A stretch of 43,488 nucleotides of DNA from Prosthecobacter gellanilyticus (GCF_007992435.1 NZ_BKAG01000057.1:1-43488), one strand, 5' to 3'; positions 17,153 through 25,173 are shown, counted from the first letter of the stretch. Made by a program: numbers and translations. Notes: generated from the letters alone by a model not told the origin.

Positions 17153-18143
17153 GGTTGGGGTTGGGTTGAGGTGATGTTCTTGAAAGCAAAGCACGAATGG
17201 CCGGGAGGGCTGCCTCCGCGGCATGGCGCCCGGTCTCGATGTAGCGGGCGTGGTTTTCGAAGTCGTTCCAGGAGCTGCCGCTATGGTAGGGATGGATCAG
17301 CACCTCGGCTTCACGTCCCTCTTTCTCACCAAGCCCGACCTGGGCACACATGAGGGCGCGGCGAAAGGTGTCGAGCACGTTGCCATCAGCCAGAAGGTTG
17401 ATGGGACGCAGCAGTCGGGAAAGGAAACTCGGCTTCTTGGTCAGCGGAGCAAAGGAGGTGTCTCCACAAAGGGAGATGTCCTTGTGCGTGGGCATCACGT
17501 TCACCGCGATGACGGCATCGAGATTGAATTTCTGACGCAGCACGGTGACGGGCAGCGGGTCAGCGGCACCACCGTCGGTGAAGCGCTGATCACCCAGAGT
17601 CACCGGGATGCAGATGCCCGGGATGGCAGCACTGGCGTGGATGGCAGGCGCCACAGGGCCAGATTCGAAGACATAGGGCTGCATGGTGTCCAGGTCCGTG
17701 GCCACCACCAGCATGGGGATCTTCAATTGTTCAAAAGTTTGTTCGCCCAAGGTCCGCTCGAGGTGCTTGCGGATCTTGTTTCCCCGGATCAGACCAGCGG
17801 TGGGAGGGATCACAAAGTCCAGCAGACGCCTCAGCGCCTTCTTGTCCGTGATCTCCTTGGCGAGCCTTTCCAGCTCCGCTCCATCATAGCCGGCCGCATA
17901 GATGGCGCCGACATAGGCACCCATGCTGGCGCCAGCGATGGCGGTGATGGGGATGTTGTTCTCCTCCAAGACCTGGAGCACGCCGACGTGGGCAAGGCCA
18001 CGGGCGCCTCCGCTTGAGAGAGCCAATCCGATTCGGGGGGGGGATGCCGGGGTGATCGAGGAATTCGATCCGTGCTCGGCAGCGTCGTTGGCTGAACGCA
18101 AAATTCCCGGCCCTGGCTTTTGGGTGGGATAGGTGTTTGTCAT
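17106..18143 (-). CDS. Patatin-like phospholipase (RssA/NTE family)
   Basis: Serine hydrolase that releases fatty acids from phospholipids or other acyl esters. It has 345 residues. The Ser-Asp dyad is intact: oxyanion hole SSGGARG (residues 43-49), nucleophile S73 in GASMG, and D190 in TDGGA. The first 35 residues are low-complexity and have no signal peptide, so it is probably cytoplasmic or membrane-associated. It has one of the few clear ribosome sites here, GGAGGT four bases before ATG. It is the first gene of the lipid operon and could supply acyl chains to the ligase it overlaps. Confidence 0.92.
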   Translation of the reverse strand: MTNTYPTQKPGPGILRSANDAAEHGSNSSITPASPPRIGLALSSGGARGLAHVGVLQVLEENNIPITAIAGASMGAYVGAIYAAGYDGAELERLAKEITDKKALRRLLDFVIPPTAGLIRGNKIRKHLERTLGEQTFEQLKIPMLVVATDLDTMQPYVFESGPVAPAIHASAAIPGICIPVTLGDQRFTDGGAADPLPVTVLRQKFNLDAVIAVNVMPTHKDISLCGDTSFAPLTKKPSFLSRLLRPINLLADGNVLDTFRRALMCAQVGLGEKEGREAEVLIHPYHSGSSWNDFENHARYIETGRHAAEAALPAIRALLSRTSPQPNPNHETVFCSTEMGCLAA

Positions 18144-18310
18144 GGTGACCTCCTTGTTCTATTCGACGGAGGTCCCCCCTATGGATGTTCAATATGGAAT
18201 GCTGATTTATGCGCGCAGAGTGGCACATTTCCAGACATCCAAAAGGGACGCCATAAACGTTCAATCTTTTGCAGGACGGTCATCCGCCGCCTCAATGACG
18301 CTAATGTTGG

Positions 18311-19861
18311 TTAGCGGTTGCTGGCGGAGCGGATAAACTTGGAAAGATCGTCCTTCTGCTTTTTGAGGTCCGGCAGATTCAGGTACATCATGTGGCCGGC
18401 GGTATAATCCGAATGGGTGATGTTCTTGAGAAGATCCGGGTGCACGCGCAGGTGGTTGAAGGTGTAGCGGCTGGCGAAATACGGCGTGGCCATGTCAAAG
18501 TAGCCATTGGAGACATGCACTTTGAGGAAGGGATTGGCCGTCATACTTTCGGACAGCACTTCAGACACATCCGCGAACTGGTTTTCCGCATCCCAGTTCC
18601 ATTTACCCACGCTGGCGAGGATGTGATAGGGGCGGTCGTCTTCAAAGCTTAGTTCATTGCGCACATAGTGATAAAAGGTGGAGGCATAGGCGCTGAACAC
18701 CGCATCCGCGCTCGGATCACTCTCCGCGCTCTCGCTGAGCGGATCGCGGACATAGTTGGTGTAGCGGCTGTCGAAGCGACCGGTGACGAGGCGCTTGTCA
18801 CGCAACAGCTCGGCATTGAAGCGGTGCAGCGGCACGCGGAGGTTCGAGCCATCCACAAAGGCTTCCGAGAGTCCGGTGAGTTGCGCCATGCGCTTCACGA
18901 TCTTTGTGCGCTCCGCAGCCGGCAGTCCGGCACCCATGAGCAGGGCACGGTTGTAGTCCCCGGAGGCGAAGGCCTCGGATTCAGCGAGCACTTCCGTGAG
19001 CGGCTTTTTCAGCAGCTCCGGAGACAGCTTCTTGTGATACCAGGCCGCCGCTGTGAAGCTGGGAAGGTAAAGTAGGTTAGGCAGGTCATTGCCCTCACCA
19101 CCCCAGATGGTCTGAAAGTTCAGCACGGTGGAGACGAGCATGATGCCGTTCAGATTGAGACGATGAGAGCGCATCAACTCGCCGCTCAAGGCAGCGGCGC
19201 GTGTGGTGCCGTAGCTTTCGCCGATGAGGAACTTCGGTGAAGGCCAGCGCGAGTGCTTGCTAATATAGAGACGGATGAACTCGCCGATGCTCTTCGCGTC
19301 CTCGTTCAAGCCATAGAAGTTCTTGGCATCTTCCGGCTTGGCTGCGCGACTGTAGCCCGTGCCCACAGGATCAATGAAGACGAGGTCGGTTTCGTCGAGA
19401 AGGCTGAACTCATTCTCCACAAGCTGATAAGGCGGCGGCAGCGCGAAGCCATCATCACGCAGCTTCACGCGCTTCGGTCCCAGCAGACCCATGTGCATCC
19501 AGACGGAAGAAGAACCCGGACCACCATTGAAGGAGAAGGTCAGAGGACGAGCCGCCGCATCCGAGGCGCCCTTTTTCGTGTAGGAGATGTAGAAGATGTC
19601 CGCCGTGGTCTTGCCCGTGGCATCCTTGAGCGCCAGCGTGCCAGCCGTGGCCGTGTAGTCGATCTTCTGGCCGCCGATGGTGACACTGTGTTCCGTGGAG
19701 GACTTCTTGTCTGCCTTGTCTGCCTTATCATCTTCCTTCTTCTCTTTGTCCTCCTTCTTGTCTTCGGCTGGAGGTGGCTGCTTGGCCGGTTCCTGGGCTT
19801 GAACAGCGAGGGTGGTGAATGCGGAAAGGGCGCACAGAAGCAGTGGTCGGAGCGGGGTCAT
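18311..19861 (-). CDS. Secreted serine carboxypeptidase, peptidase family S10
   Basis: Exported serine peptidase of 516 residues. Signal peptide 1-22 ends in VQAQ. Residues about 30-53 form a Lys/Asp/Glu-only linker. The oxyanion region FNGGPGSSS (about 110-118) and the triad are visible: S216 in GESYGTT, D456 in YFDMATP and H490 in TAGHMMY. All are typical of S10 enzymes, which work best at acidic pH. The start at 19861 is used because the signal peptide begins there; a longer frame only adds non-signal residues. The gene is separated from the upstream tRNA-Glu (opposite strand) by 93 bases. It likely digests peptides in the periplasm or outside. Confidence 0.93.
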   Translation of the reverse strand: MTPLRPLLLCALSAFTTLAVQAQEPAKQPPPAEDKKEDKEKKEDDKADKADKKSSTEHSVTIGGQKIDYTATAGTLALKDATGKTTADIFYISYTKKGASDAAARPLTFSFNGGPGSSSVWMHMGLLGPKRVKLRDDGFALPPPYQLVENEFSLLDETDLVFIDPVGTGYSRAAKPEDAKNFYGLNEDAKSIGEFIRLYISKHSRWPSPKFLIGESYGTTRAAALSGELMRSHRLNLNGIMLVSTVLNFQTIWGGEGNDLPNLLYLPSFTAAAWYHKKLSPELLKKPLTEVLAESEAFASGDYNRALLMGAGLPAAERTKIVKRMAQLTGLSEAFVDGSNLRVPLHRFNAELLRDKRLVTGRFDSRYTNYVRDPLSESAESDPSADAVFSAYASTFYHYVRNELSFEDDRPYHILASVGKWNWDAENQFADVSEVLSESMTANPFLKVHVSNGYFDMATPYFASRYTFNHLRVHPDLLKNITHSDYTAGHMMYLNLPDLKKQKDDLSKFIRSASNR

Positions 19862-19954
19862 GGTGGTTAGGATAGCGATACGTAAAATAAAGACATCTTT
19901 TCCCTTGCACAATCTCTGCTTTATAGCAATCTCCGCGCCCGCTCAACAGAGCAT

Positions 19955-20029
19955 GACCCCTTCGTCTAGCGGTTAGGACACATCCCTTTCACGGATGCGA
20001 CACGAGTTCGATTCTCGTAGGGGTCGCCA
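19955..20029 (+). tRNA. tRNA-Glu (anticodon TTC), CCA encoded
   Basis: Complete cloverleaf. The acceptor arm GACCCCT pairs with AGGGGTC, the anticodon stem CATCC with GGATG, and the loop CTTTCAC holds anticodon TTC at 19988-19990. The T-arm contains GTTCGATTC. The discriminator G at 20026 is followed by an encoded CCA (20027-20029). An AT-rich stretch including TTATAG at 19921 is a possible -10 region. It diverges from the S10 peptidase. Confidence 0.97.
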
Positions 20030-20075
20030 CTCTCCTCAGGAGAGTGTGAGGACTGGAAGCAAAGCTTCCCAAGTC
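20028..20075 (+). terminator. Two hairpins directly after tRNA-Glu
   Basis: CACTCTCCT (20028-20036) and AGGAGAGTG (20038-20046) form a perfect inverted repeat starting inside the CCA end. A second hairpin follows, GACTGGAAGC (20051-20060) with GCTTCC...AGTC (20064-20075). Neither is followed by a T-run, so they may act as a terminator or as 3'-processing structures. Confidence 0.5.
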
Positions 20076-20221
20076 TTGGCAACATGCAGGACCCGCAGTC
20101 TTCTCATCTCAAGAGAACCCGGCACATGCTCGACAAGGTACTCATGCGCTTTAGCGCGTGAGGTGTCGTCGTCACCGTAGCAGACGGTAATTTGTGACTC
20201 GGGAACATTCGATCCTTCCAC
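20036..20221 (-). other. Short open frame, possible gene remnant
   Basis: The interval between tRNA-Glu and cdsA (20030-20323) holds a 61-residue minus-strand frame with no recognised family. It ends within the post-tRNA hairpin. It has ordinary amino-acid composition (YGDDDTSRAKAHEYLVEH), so it may be a decayed or very small gene, but chance is equally likely. Confidence 0.2.
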
Positions 20222-20224
20222 CTC

Positions 20225-20249
20225 AGTGCGGGCTGAAGCCCTGCACTAC
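20225..20249 (-). repeat. REP-like hairpin element headed by GTAG (element A)
   Basis: On the minus strand this reads GTAG, then an imperfect palindrome whose stem is GTGC-A-GGGCT with AGCCC-GCAC and a two-base loop (TC). GTAG followed by a hairpin is the layout described for REP sequences mobilised by REP-associated tyrosine transposases. It sits between tRNA-Glu and cdsA. No transposase gene is in the window. Confidence 0.55.
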
Positions 20250-20323
20250 TTTCACCGGAAGCCTTGCAGTTTCTAACCTGCCTGCTCTAAATAGTGTGTC
20301 TTTTCACGATCCTCTCCCCCCGC

Positions 20324-21220
20324 ATGACCACCGACGCACCCGCCCCAGCTCCCAGCAAGCGCCGCGTGTTTGCCTCCCGTTTGTTCAGCACGCTCATCTT
20401 GTGGGGTGTCATCGCCACGGCGCTGCAGTGGAAGAGCCACTGGATGATCGTGCTGCTCACAGGCTTCTTCGGCGTGGCAGGTGCCTTTGAATACTTCCGC
20501 CTGCTGCGGCTGGACAATCACATCCGCGGTTTCAATCTGCTCGGCCTCAGCATCTGCCTGGGTTACTGGATCACCACCACCTGGTGGGTCACAAGCCAGA
20601 AGAGCGCGCCGCCCATGTGGCTGGAGCTCGCCGCGCTGACGGCCAGTGTGCATGGCTCCTTCCTGCTTTGCTATCGCCATCAGCTTGAGGGCATCGTCAC
20701 GCTGCAGCGCATCTTCCACAATGTGTTTGGCGTGGTCTACACGGTGATCTTCTTCGGCTTCATCGTGCGGCTCATGTATTTCAAGCCGGACGGCAGCACG
20801 ATGACGGGCCTCTTCCTGGTGCTCTATCTCATTGTCGTGACCAAGTTCAGCGACATGGGCGCTTACACGGTTGGCGTGTTGTTCGGGAAGCATAAGATGA
20901 TCCCGCACATCAGCCCGGCAAAGTCCTGGGAAGGATTGGTCGGTGCGTTCATCGGTTCTTTTGGTGCGGCGGCGATCACTCTCTGGCTTGCCGGACCAAA
21001 GCTCGCACCGCTGAACTGGATGCATGGGCTGCTGCTGGCTCCGGTGCTCTGTGCCACGGCGGTTTCAGGCGACCTGGCCGAGTCCGTGCTGAAGCGCTGC
21101 GTGTCTATTAAAGACAGCGGGCACAAGCTTCCCGGTATCGGCGGCATCCTGGATCTCACGGACAGCCTGCTTTTCACCGCGCCGGTGTTTTATTTTTATC
21201 TGGAGGCCATCACGGCCTGA
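20324..21220 (+). CDS. cdsA: Phosphatidate cytidylyltransferase
   Basis: Makes CDP-diacylglycerol from phosphatidate and CTP, the branch point of phospholipid synthesis, in the inner membrane. The protein has 299 residues and about eight hydrophobic helices. The C-terminal signature VSGDLAESVLKRCVSIKDSG followed by KLPGIGGILDLTDSLL matches the CdsA motif, although the usual His of GHGG is Ile here. The start at 20324 (MTTDAPAPAPSKRR) follows a C-rich leader; an in-frame GTG at 20294 is less likely. It is followed after 22 bases by dxr, a common pairing in bacteria, so the two are probably cotranscribed. Confidence 0.93.
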   Translation: MTTDAPAPAPSKRRVFASRLFSTLILWGVIATALQWKSHWMIVLLTGFFGVAGAFEYFRLLRLDNHIRGFNLLGLSICLGYWITTTWWVTSQKSAPPMWLELAALTASVHGSFLLCYRHQLEGIVTLQRIFHNVFGVVYTVIFFGFIVRLMYFKPDGSTMTGLFLVLYLIVVTKFSDMGAYTVGVLFGKHKMIPHISPAKSWEGLVGAFIGSFGAAAITLWLAGPKLAPLNWMHGLLLAPVLCATAVSGDLAESVLKRCVSIKDSGHKLPGIGGILDLTDSLLFTAPVFYFYLEAITA

Positions 21221-21242
21221 GGCATTGGAGAACGAACGACGC

Positions 21243-22388
21243 ATGATCAAACGACGCAAAGTCCTCCTCCTCGGCTCCACAGGCTCCATCGGCACCAGCG
21301 CGCTCAAAGTGGCACGCGACATCCCGGAGCGCATGGAGATCGTGGGCCTTGCCGCGCAGCGCAGTGTGGAGGCTCTCGTGGCCCAGGTGCTGGAGACTGG
21401 CGTGAAGCAGGTGGCGCTGACCGATGAGGCCGCTGCTGCCAAAGCGCGCGCTCTGCTGCCTGCTGATGTCACTTTGCATGTAGGTGCCAGCGGTCTGGTG
21501 GATCTGGTTCGCGCCAGTGATGCGGACATGGTGCTGGTGGCGATCGTGGGTGTGGCAGGGCTCGCGCCGGCTCTGGCAGCGATTGAAGAAGGCAAGCATC
21601 TCGCAGTGGCGAGTAAAGAAATCCTGGTGATGGCAGGCGAGGCGGTGATGGAAGCCGCGAAGCGCAAGGGCGTGGACATCCTGCCGGTGGACAGCGAACA
21701 CAACGCCATCTTCCAATGCCTGGAAGGGCATCGTGGTTGTGAGGTGCGGCGCATCCTGCTCACGGCGAGTGGCGGACCTTTCCGCCAGCTTCCTGCCGAG
21801 CAACTTCCGGATGTCACGCTCGCTCAAGCGCTGAAGCATCCGACTTGGACGATGGGCCGGAAGATCACGATCGACAGCGCCACGCTCTTTAACAAAGGCC
21901 TGGAGATGATCGAGGCGCGCTGGCTCTTTGATGTGCCCATGAGCAGCATCGAGGTGGTGGTGCATCCGCAGAGCATCGTGCACAGCATGGTCGAGTTCAC
22001 GGACAACAGCGTGATCGCCCAGCTCAGCCACAGCGACATGTGCTTCCCCATCCAGTATGCGGTGACCTGGCCGGAGCGCGTGCCTAACAATCTTCGCCCA
22101 CTGGATTTTGCGCGGCTGGCCTCGCTGACCTTTGAGGCACCGCGCACGCAGGACTTCCCTGCCCTGGACCTGGCCCGGCATGCGGGAGAGGTCGGTGGCA
22201 CGCTGCCAGCCGTTTTGAATGCCGCCAATGAAGTGGCGGTGGAGGCTTTCCTGAACGAGCGAACGAGCTTTCCGTCCATCTGGAAGACCGTGGCGCGGGT
22301 GATGGAGAAGCATCAGGTCATCCAGCACCCAGGCCTGGAAGCGCTGATCGAGGCAGACGCCTGGGCTCGTCGAGTGGCGGCAGAGTAG
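21243..22388 (+). CDS. dxr: 1-deoxy-D-xylulose 5-phosphate reductoisomerase
   Basis: Second enzyme of the MEP isoprenoid pathway: converts DXP to MEP with NADPH and a divalent metal. It has 381 residues, the normal size. NADPH-binding LLLGSTGSIG starts at about residue 7. The metal and substrate motifs VDSEHNAIFQCL, ASGGPFR, HPTWTMGRKITIDSATLFNKGLEMIEARWLF (shown here only in part in other genomes) and HPQSIVHSMVEF are intact. The start ATG at 21243 has GGAG about 12 bases upstream; an in-frame TTG at 21225 is unlikely. It follows cdsA directly. Confidence 0.97.
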   Translation: MIKRRKVLLLGSTGSIGTSALKVARDIPERMEIVGLAAQRSVEALVAQVLETGVKQVALTDEAAAAKARALLPADVTLHVGASGLVDLVRASDADMVLVAIVGVAGLAPALAAIEEGKHLAVASKEILVMAGEAVMEAAKRKGVDILPVDSEHNAIFQCLEGHRGCEVRRILLTASGGPFRQLPAEQLPDVTLAQALKHPTWTMGRKITIDSATLFNKGLEMIEARWLFDVPMSSIEVVVHPQSIVHSMVEFTDNSVIAQLSHSDMCFPIQYAVTWPERVPNNLRPLDFARLASLTFEAPRTQDFPALDLARHAGEVGGTLPAVLNAANEVAVEAFLNERTSFPSIWKTVARVMEKHQVIQHPGLEALIEADAWARRVAAE

Positions 22389-22435
22389 TAGAATCCCTAC
22401 CCTGTGCAGGCTTGACTCCGGGAGAGAGAGGGAGG

Positions 22436-22843
22436 ATGAAATCGACCATGAACACCTCATGGAAAACCGTCGGAATCCGCATGGCATTGATCGCTGCGAT
22501 GATCGCCATGGGAGCAAGCTGTGCATCGACTCACGTTGAACCTCTGCCGGGTGTGCCTCCGGGCGCCACCGCGAAAGACGAGCTGGGCTCGATCGGCAGC
22601 GGCGCGTATGTGGTATTGAATTCGCCCAACAACGAGATTGTCCTGCCGAACGGCAAGCGCTGGACGGGACGCGTGCGCGGCATTCGCGACCTCATGCTGG
22701 TCCGTGACAACACGATCACCCCTGCCACCGAGGTGCCTGAGGCCATGCAATCCAGCTACCAGGTGATGGTGGATTTCCAGCGGAACGGCATCAAGTACAG
22801 CTTCTTTGATGTGAAAGAGGGCGGTGTGTATCCGAGAAAGTGA
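22436..22843 (+). CDS. Small secreted lipoprotein, unknown function
   Basis: About 135 residues. An N-terminal hydrophobic segment (ALIAAMIAMGASC) ends in a lipobox Cys, so it is likely exported and lipidated. The remainder has strand-rich phrases (GAYVVLNSPNNEIVLPNGKRW, cut here) and no known family signature. Starts at 22436 or 22448 are both possible, and a purine-rich GAGAGAGAGGGAGG tract precedes them. It lies 47 bases after dxr on the same strand and is convergent with the zinc-ribbon gene. Function unknown. Confidence 0.7.
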   Translation: MKSTMNTSWKTVGIRMALIAAMIAMGASCASTHVEPLPGVPPGATAKDELGSIGSGAYVVLNSPNNEIVLPNGKRWTGRVRGIRDLMLVRDNTITPATEVPEAMQSSYQVMVDFQRNGIKYSFFDVKEGGVYPRK

Positions 22844-22845
22844 CT

Positions 22846-22861
22846 GAAGCCACAGGCTTTC
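22846..22861. terminator. Short hairpin between convergent genes
   Basis: GAAGCC-ACA-GGCTTTC forms a short stem just after the lipoprotein stop. A 12-base palindrome AGCCCTAGGGCT follows at 22880-22891 and reaches the stop of the opposing zinc-ribbon gene. Weak terminator candidates only. Confidence 0.35.
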
Positions 22862-22890
22862 CCAATCACACCTTTGGTTAGCCCTAGGGC

Positions 22891-23193
22891 TCAGCGCGCG
22901 GAGAGCAGGTAGCCCAGGATCATCACGGCCAGCAAAATGGCCGCAACGATCTTCCACATCTGCTCCTTACTCAGCGAGGGCCTTCCCTCTCTGTCCTCGC
23001 CAAACTCACGTTTGACGAAGTCATCATAATCAAAATCATCCTCATCATCCGGAAGATCCACGCCGTCATAGGTGTCGGCATCAGCCTTCCAGCCGGACTT
23101 CGCGCAGGCGCCGCAATCATCACAGGCCACGGCACCTTTGGGCACCCACTCGCCACAGTTGGGGCATTGACCGGGTGGTTTGAAGGCAGGCAT
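22891..23193 (-). CDS. Zinc-ribbon protein with acidic linker and C-terminal membrane anchor
   Basis: 100 residues. The N-terminal zinc ribbon has C10/C13 (CPNC) and C24/C27 (CDDC) plus an extra C30. Residues about 42-60 are strongly acidic (DDEDDFDYDD). One membrane helix occupies about 80-98 and ends almost at the C-terminus, so the ribbon faces the cytoplasm in a tail-anchored layout. No enzymatic function is visible. Heptad-period repeats lie immediately upstream (23196-23237). Confidence 0.75.
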   Translation of the reverse strand: MPAFKPPGQCPNCGEWVPKGAVACDDCGACAKSGWKADADTYDGVDLPDDEDDFDYDDFVKREFGEDREGRPSLSKEQMWKIVAAILLAVMILGYLLSAR

Positions 23194-23195
23194 GA

Positions 23196-23237
23196 GAGTT
23201 CGGAGGGCTGAGTCCGGAAGTCGGAGTTAGGAAAAGG
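23196..23237 (+). repeat. Heptanucleotide-period repeat, left arm
   Basis: Six consecutive 7-base units with GAG/GAA at the same phase: GAGTTCG, GAGGGCT, GAGTCCG, GAAGTCG, GAGTTAG, GAAAAGG. It lies upstream of the zinc-ribbon gene and is matched by an inverted array at 23346-23380. Confidence 0.6.
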
Positions 23238-23274
23238 GTGCCTCGTGAGAGTCTGGCGCAGCTTGGGGAAGAGT

Positions 23275-23296
23275 CTGGGGCTGAAAACTACCCCAG
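23275..23296. repeat. Hairpin between the two heptad arrays
   Basis: CTGGGG (23275-23280) and CCCCAG (23291-23296) with a 10-base A-rich loop, placed midway between the inverted heptad arrays. Possibly part of the same dispersed element. Confidence 0.4.
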
Positions 23297-23345
23297 CATC
23301 AAAGCGAAATCTCCCATGTTCATTCCGCCCCATAAGGCTGAATTT

Positions 23346-23380
23346 CCCACTCTAAACTCCGCCTTCCGAACTCAGAACTA
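23346..23380 (-). repeat. Heptanucleotide-period repeat, right arm (inverted)
   Basis: Five 7-base units, CCCACTC, TAAACTC, CGCCTTC, CGAACTC, AGAACTA. The CGAACTC unit is the exact complement of GAGTTCG in the left arm at 23196. It ends just before the SufT-like stop. Confidence 0.6.
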
Positions 23381-23382
23381 AA

Positions 23383-23940
23383 TCAAATCATCCCGAGCTT
23401 CATTTTGCCCTCGATGGAGATCATGCCCTGGTTCCAGGCAGGTTCCCAGACGAGTTCCACGGCGGCGTCATCCATGTCTTCGATCGTCATGATGCGGCTC
23501 TGGGCATCGGCAGCGATGGTGGGCCCCATGCCGCAGCCAGGGGCGGTGAGCGTCATCTTCACGAGCGCCTTGCTTTTGCCGTCTTCGGTCTGCTCGACAT
23601 GGCAATCATACACGAGGCCGAGGTCCACGATGTTTACGGGGATTTCCGGGTCGTAGACGTTTTTGAGCTGGTTCCAGACCTGGGCTTCGAGGTCGCTGGC
23701 ATCATCCGGGATGTTGGAGGAGCTGCTTTCCTGCTCCTTTTTCTGCGCCTCGGGGTCGATCCCCAGGGCATCAACATCCTTGGCGCTGATTCGGGCGAGG
23801 CCAAAGTCGGTCGCCACGGTGTAAGTGCCGCCGAGGGACTGCGTGATGATCACCTTCAGGCCGAGCGGCAGTTTGATGCTTTCCCCGCTGGGGATCTGGA
23901 CGGCTTCGACTTCGCGCTTGAGTTCGAGGGAGGTGTGCAT
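23383..23940 (-). CDS. sufT: SufT-like Fe-S assembly protein (DUF59/MIP18 domain)
   Basis: Putative Fe-S cluster maturation factor, 185 residues from the preferred start at 23940. The N-terminal part (about 1-60) is the SufT-specific extension. Residues about 85-185 are the DUF59 domain, with DPEIPVNIVDLGLVYD at 97-112 and the conserved cysteine C136 in LTAPGCGMGP. The conserved tail phrase ELVWEPAWN is also present. The leader is C/T-rich with no Shine-Dalgarno. No suf or isc genes are adjacent, so this is an isolated copy. Role in cluster assembly is by family. Confidence 0.87.
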   Translation of the reverse strand: MHTSLELKREVEAVQIPSGESIKLPLGLKVIITQSLGGTYTVATDFGLARISAKDVDALGIDPEAQKKEQESSSSNIPDDASDLEAQVWNQLKNVYDPEIPVNIVDLGLVYDCHVEQTEDGKSKALVKMTLTAPGCGMGPTIAADAQSRIMTIEDMDDAAVELVWEPAWNQGMISIEGKMKLGMI

Positions 23941-24165
23941 GGAAAGGGGGAGGAGAGAGGGTCTGGCCATGGTGGCGGCCTTTTAAAACAAACGAAGGCC
24001 GCCAGTCGGCTGGATGCTCCGAGAATGCCGCCCTGGGGAGGGGTGTCAACCCTGTGAGCCACTCTTCTCCTCGGATCCCTGGTAGATTTCCTTCTCGACG
24101 CCCGATTTGAGTGTCGCTATTTCGTCTCCCCTCTCAACCTTCCCTTTCCCCCTCCCCCCATCATC

Positions 24166-25173
24166 ATGCGCAAAGGCATCCTCGCAGGCGGCAACTACAT
24201 CATCGACTACGTCAAACTGATCAACGGCTACCCGGAGCAGGACATGCTGGCTGACATCCGCAGCGAGACCTCCAGCAACGGCGGCGGCCCCTACAATGTG
24301 CTCAAGGACCTGGCCGCCATGCGTGCGGACTACCCGCTGGCTGCCGCCGGACTGGTGGGCAAGGATGCCAATGGTGACTGGATCCTCCGGGACTGCCAGA
24401 AGGCGGGCATTGATACCGCTCAACTCCGCCAGACGGACCGCGCGCCGACCTCTTACACGGATGCGATGACAGTGATCAGCACGGGACGGCGCACTTTCTT
24501 CCACCAGCGTGGAGCGAATGCACTGCTCGGCGAGGCGGACTTTGATTTCAGCACCACCACGGCGCGGGTGTTTCATCTGGGCTACCTCATGCTGCTGGAT
24601 GAGATGGATCGTCTCCTGCCGGATGGCAGCACACCGGCGGCCCGGGTGCTGGCCAAGGCGCGTGCGGCGGGACTGATCACGACCGTGGATGTCGTCAGCA
24701 CGGAGAACCCGCATTTTCAATCCATCGCCGAAGCGGCGCTCCCGCATACCGACTACCTCATCATCAATGAGGTCGAGGCAGGAAAGATCGTCGGCATGAA
24801 CCTCAAGACGGTGCCGGTGAATGTGTCCGCTGTTTCCGATGCGGCGCGTGCCTTGCTGGCCAAGGGCGTGCACAAGCAGGTGGTGATTCATTTCGAAGCT
24901 GGGGCCGTGGTGGCTGACAGTGAAGGTCATGTGACCATCCAGTCCTCTCTGAATCTGCCTAAAGGCTTCATCATCGGTGCCACGGGCGCGGGCGATGCCT
25001 TTGCCGCTGGCTATCTGCACGGAATCCATGAGGGCTGGCCGATCGTAGACTGTTTGACGCTCGCCGTCTGCACGGCAGCGAGCTGCCTGACTCATCCCAC
25101 GCCTTCAGAAGGTCTGCGCCCTGTGGCCGACTGCCTCCGACTGGCTGACGAACACGGATTCCGACTGTCATGA
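24166..25173 (+). CDS. PfkB-family carbohydrate kinase
   Basis: Sugar or nucleoside kinase of 335 residues. The C-terminal PfkB signature GATGAGDAFAAGYL carries the catalytic Asp and anion hole. Near the N-terminus GGNYIIDYVKLINGYP and SSNGGGPYNVLKDLA match the substrate-binding part. The exact sugar cannot be assigned. The gene overlaps the next (pterin dehydratase) by four bases (ATGA). The 5' leader is a long pyrimidine run (24137-24165) with no purine-rich site. Confidence 0.88.
   Translation: MRKGILAGGNYIIDYVKLINGYPEQDMLADIRSETSSNGGGPYNVLKDLAAMRADYPLAAAGLVGKDANGDWILRDCQKAGIDTAQLRQTDRAPTSYTDAMTVISTGRRTFFHQRGANALLGEADFDFSTTTARVFHLGYLMLLDEMDRLLPDGSTPAARVLAKARAAGLITTVDVVSTENPHFQSIAEAALPHTDYLIINEVEAGKIVGMNLKTVPVNVSAVSDAARALLAKGVHKQVVIHFEAGAVVADSEGHVTIQSSLNLPKGFIIGATGAGDAFAAGYLHGIHEGWPIVDCLTLAVCTAASCLTHPTPSEGLRPVADCLRLADEHGFRLS

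Noticed and set aside
20036..20221. Whether the 61-residue frame after tRNA-Glu is an integrase or homing-endonuclease fragment
   Set aside because: No integrase, GIY-YIG or HNH motif is visible, so it is listed only as a possible remnant.
22412..22435. Upstream TTG start for the small lipoprotein
   Set aside because: The ATG at 22436 follows a purine-rich tract and puts the signal peptide close to the N-terminus.
23238..23345. The spacer between the inverted heptad arrays as a possible small gene or RNA
   Set aside because: No open frame of useful size and only one short hairpin; it is treated as part of the repeat element.
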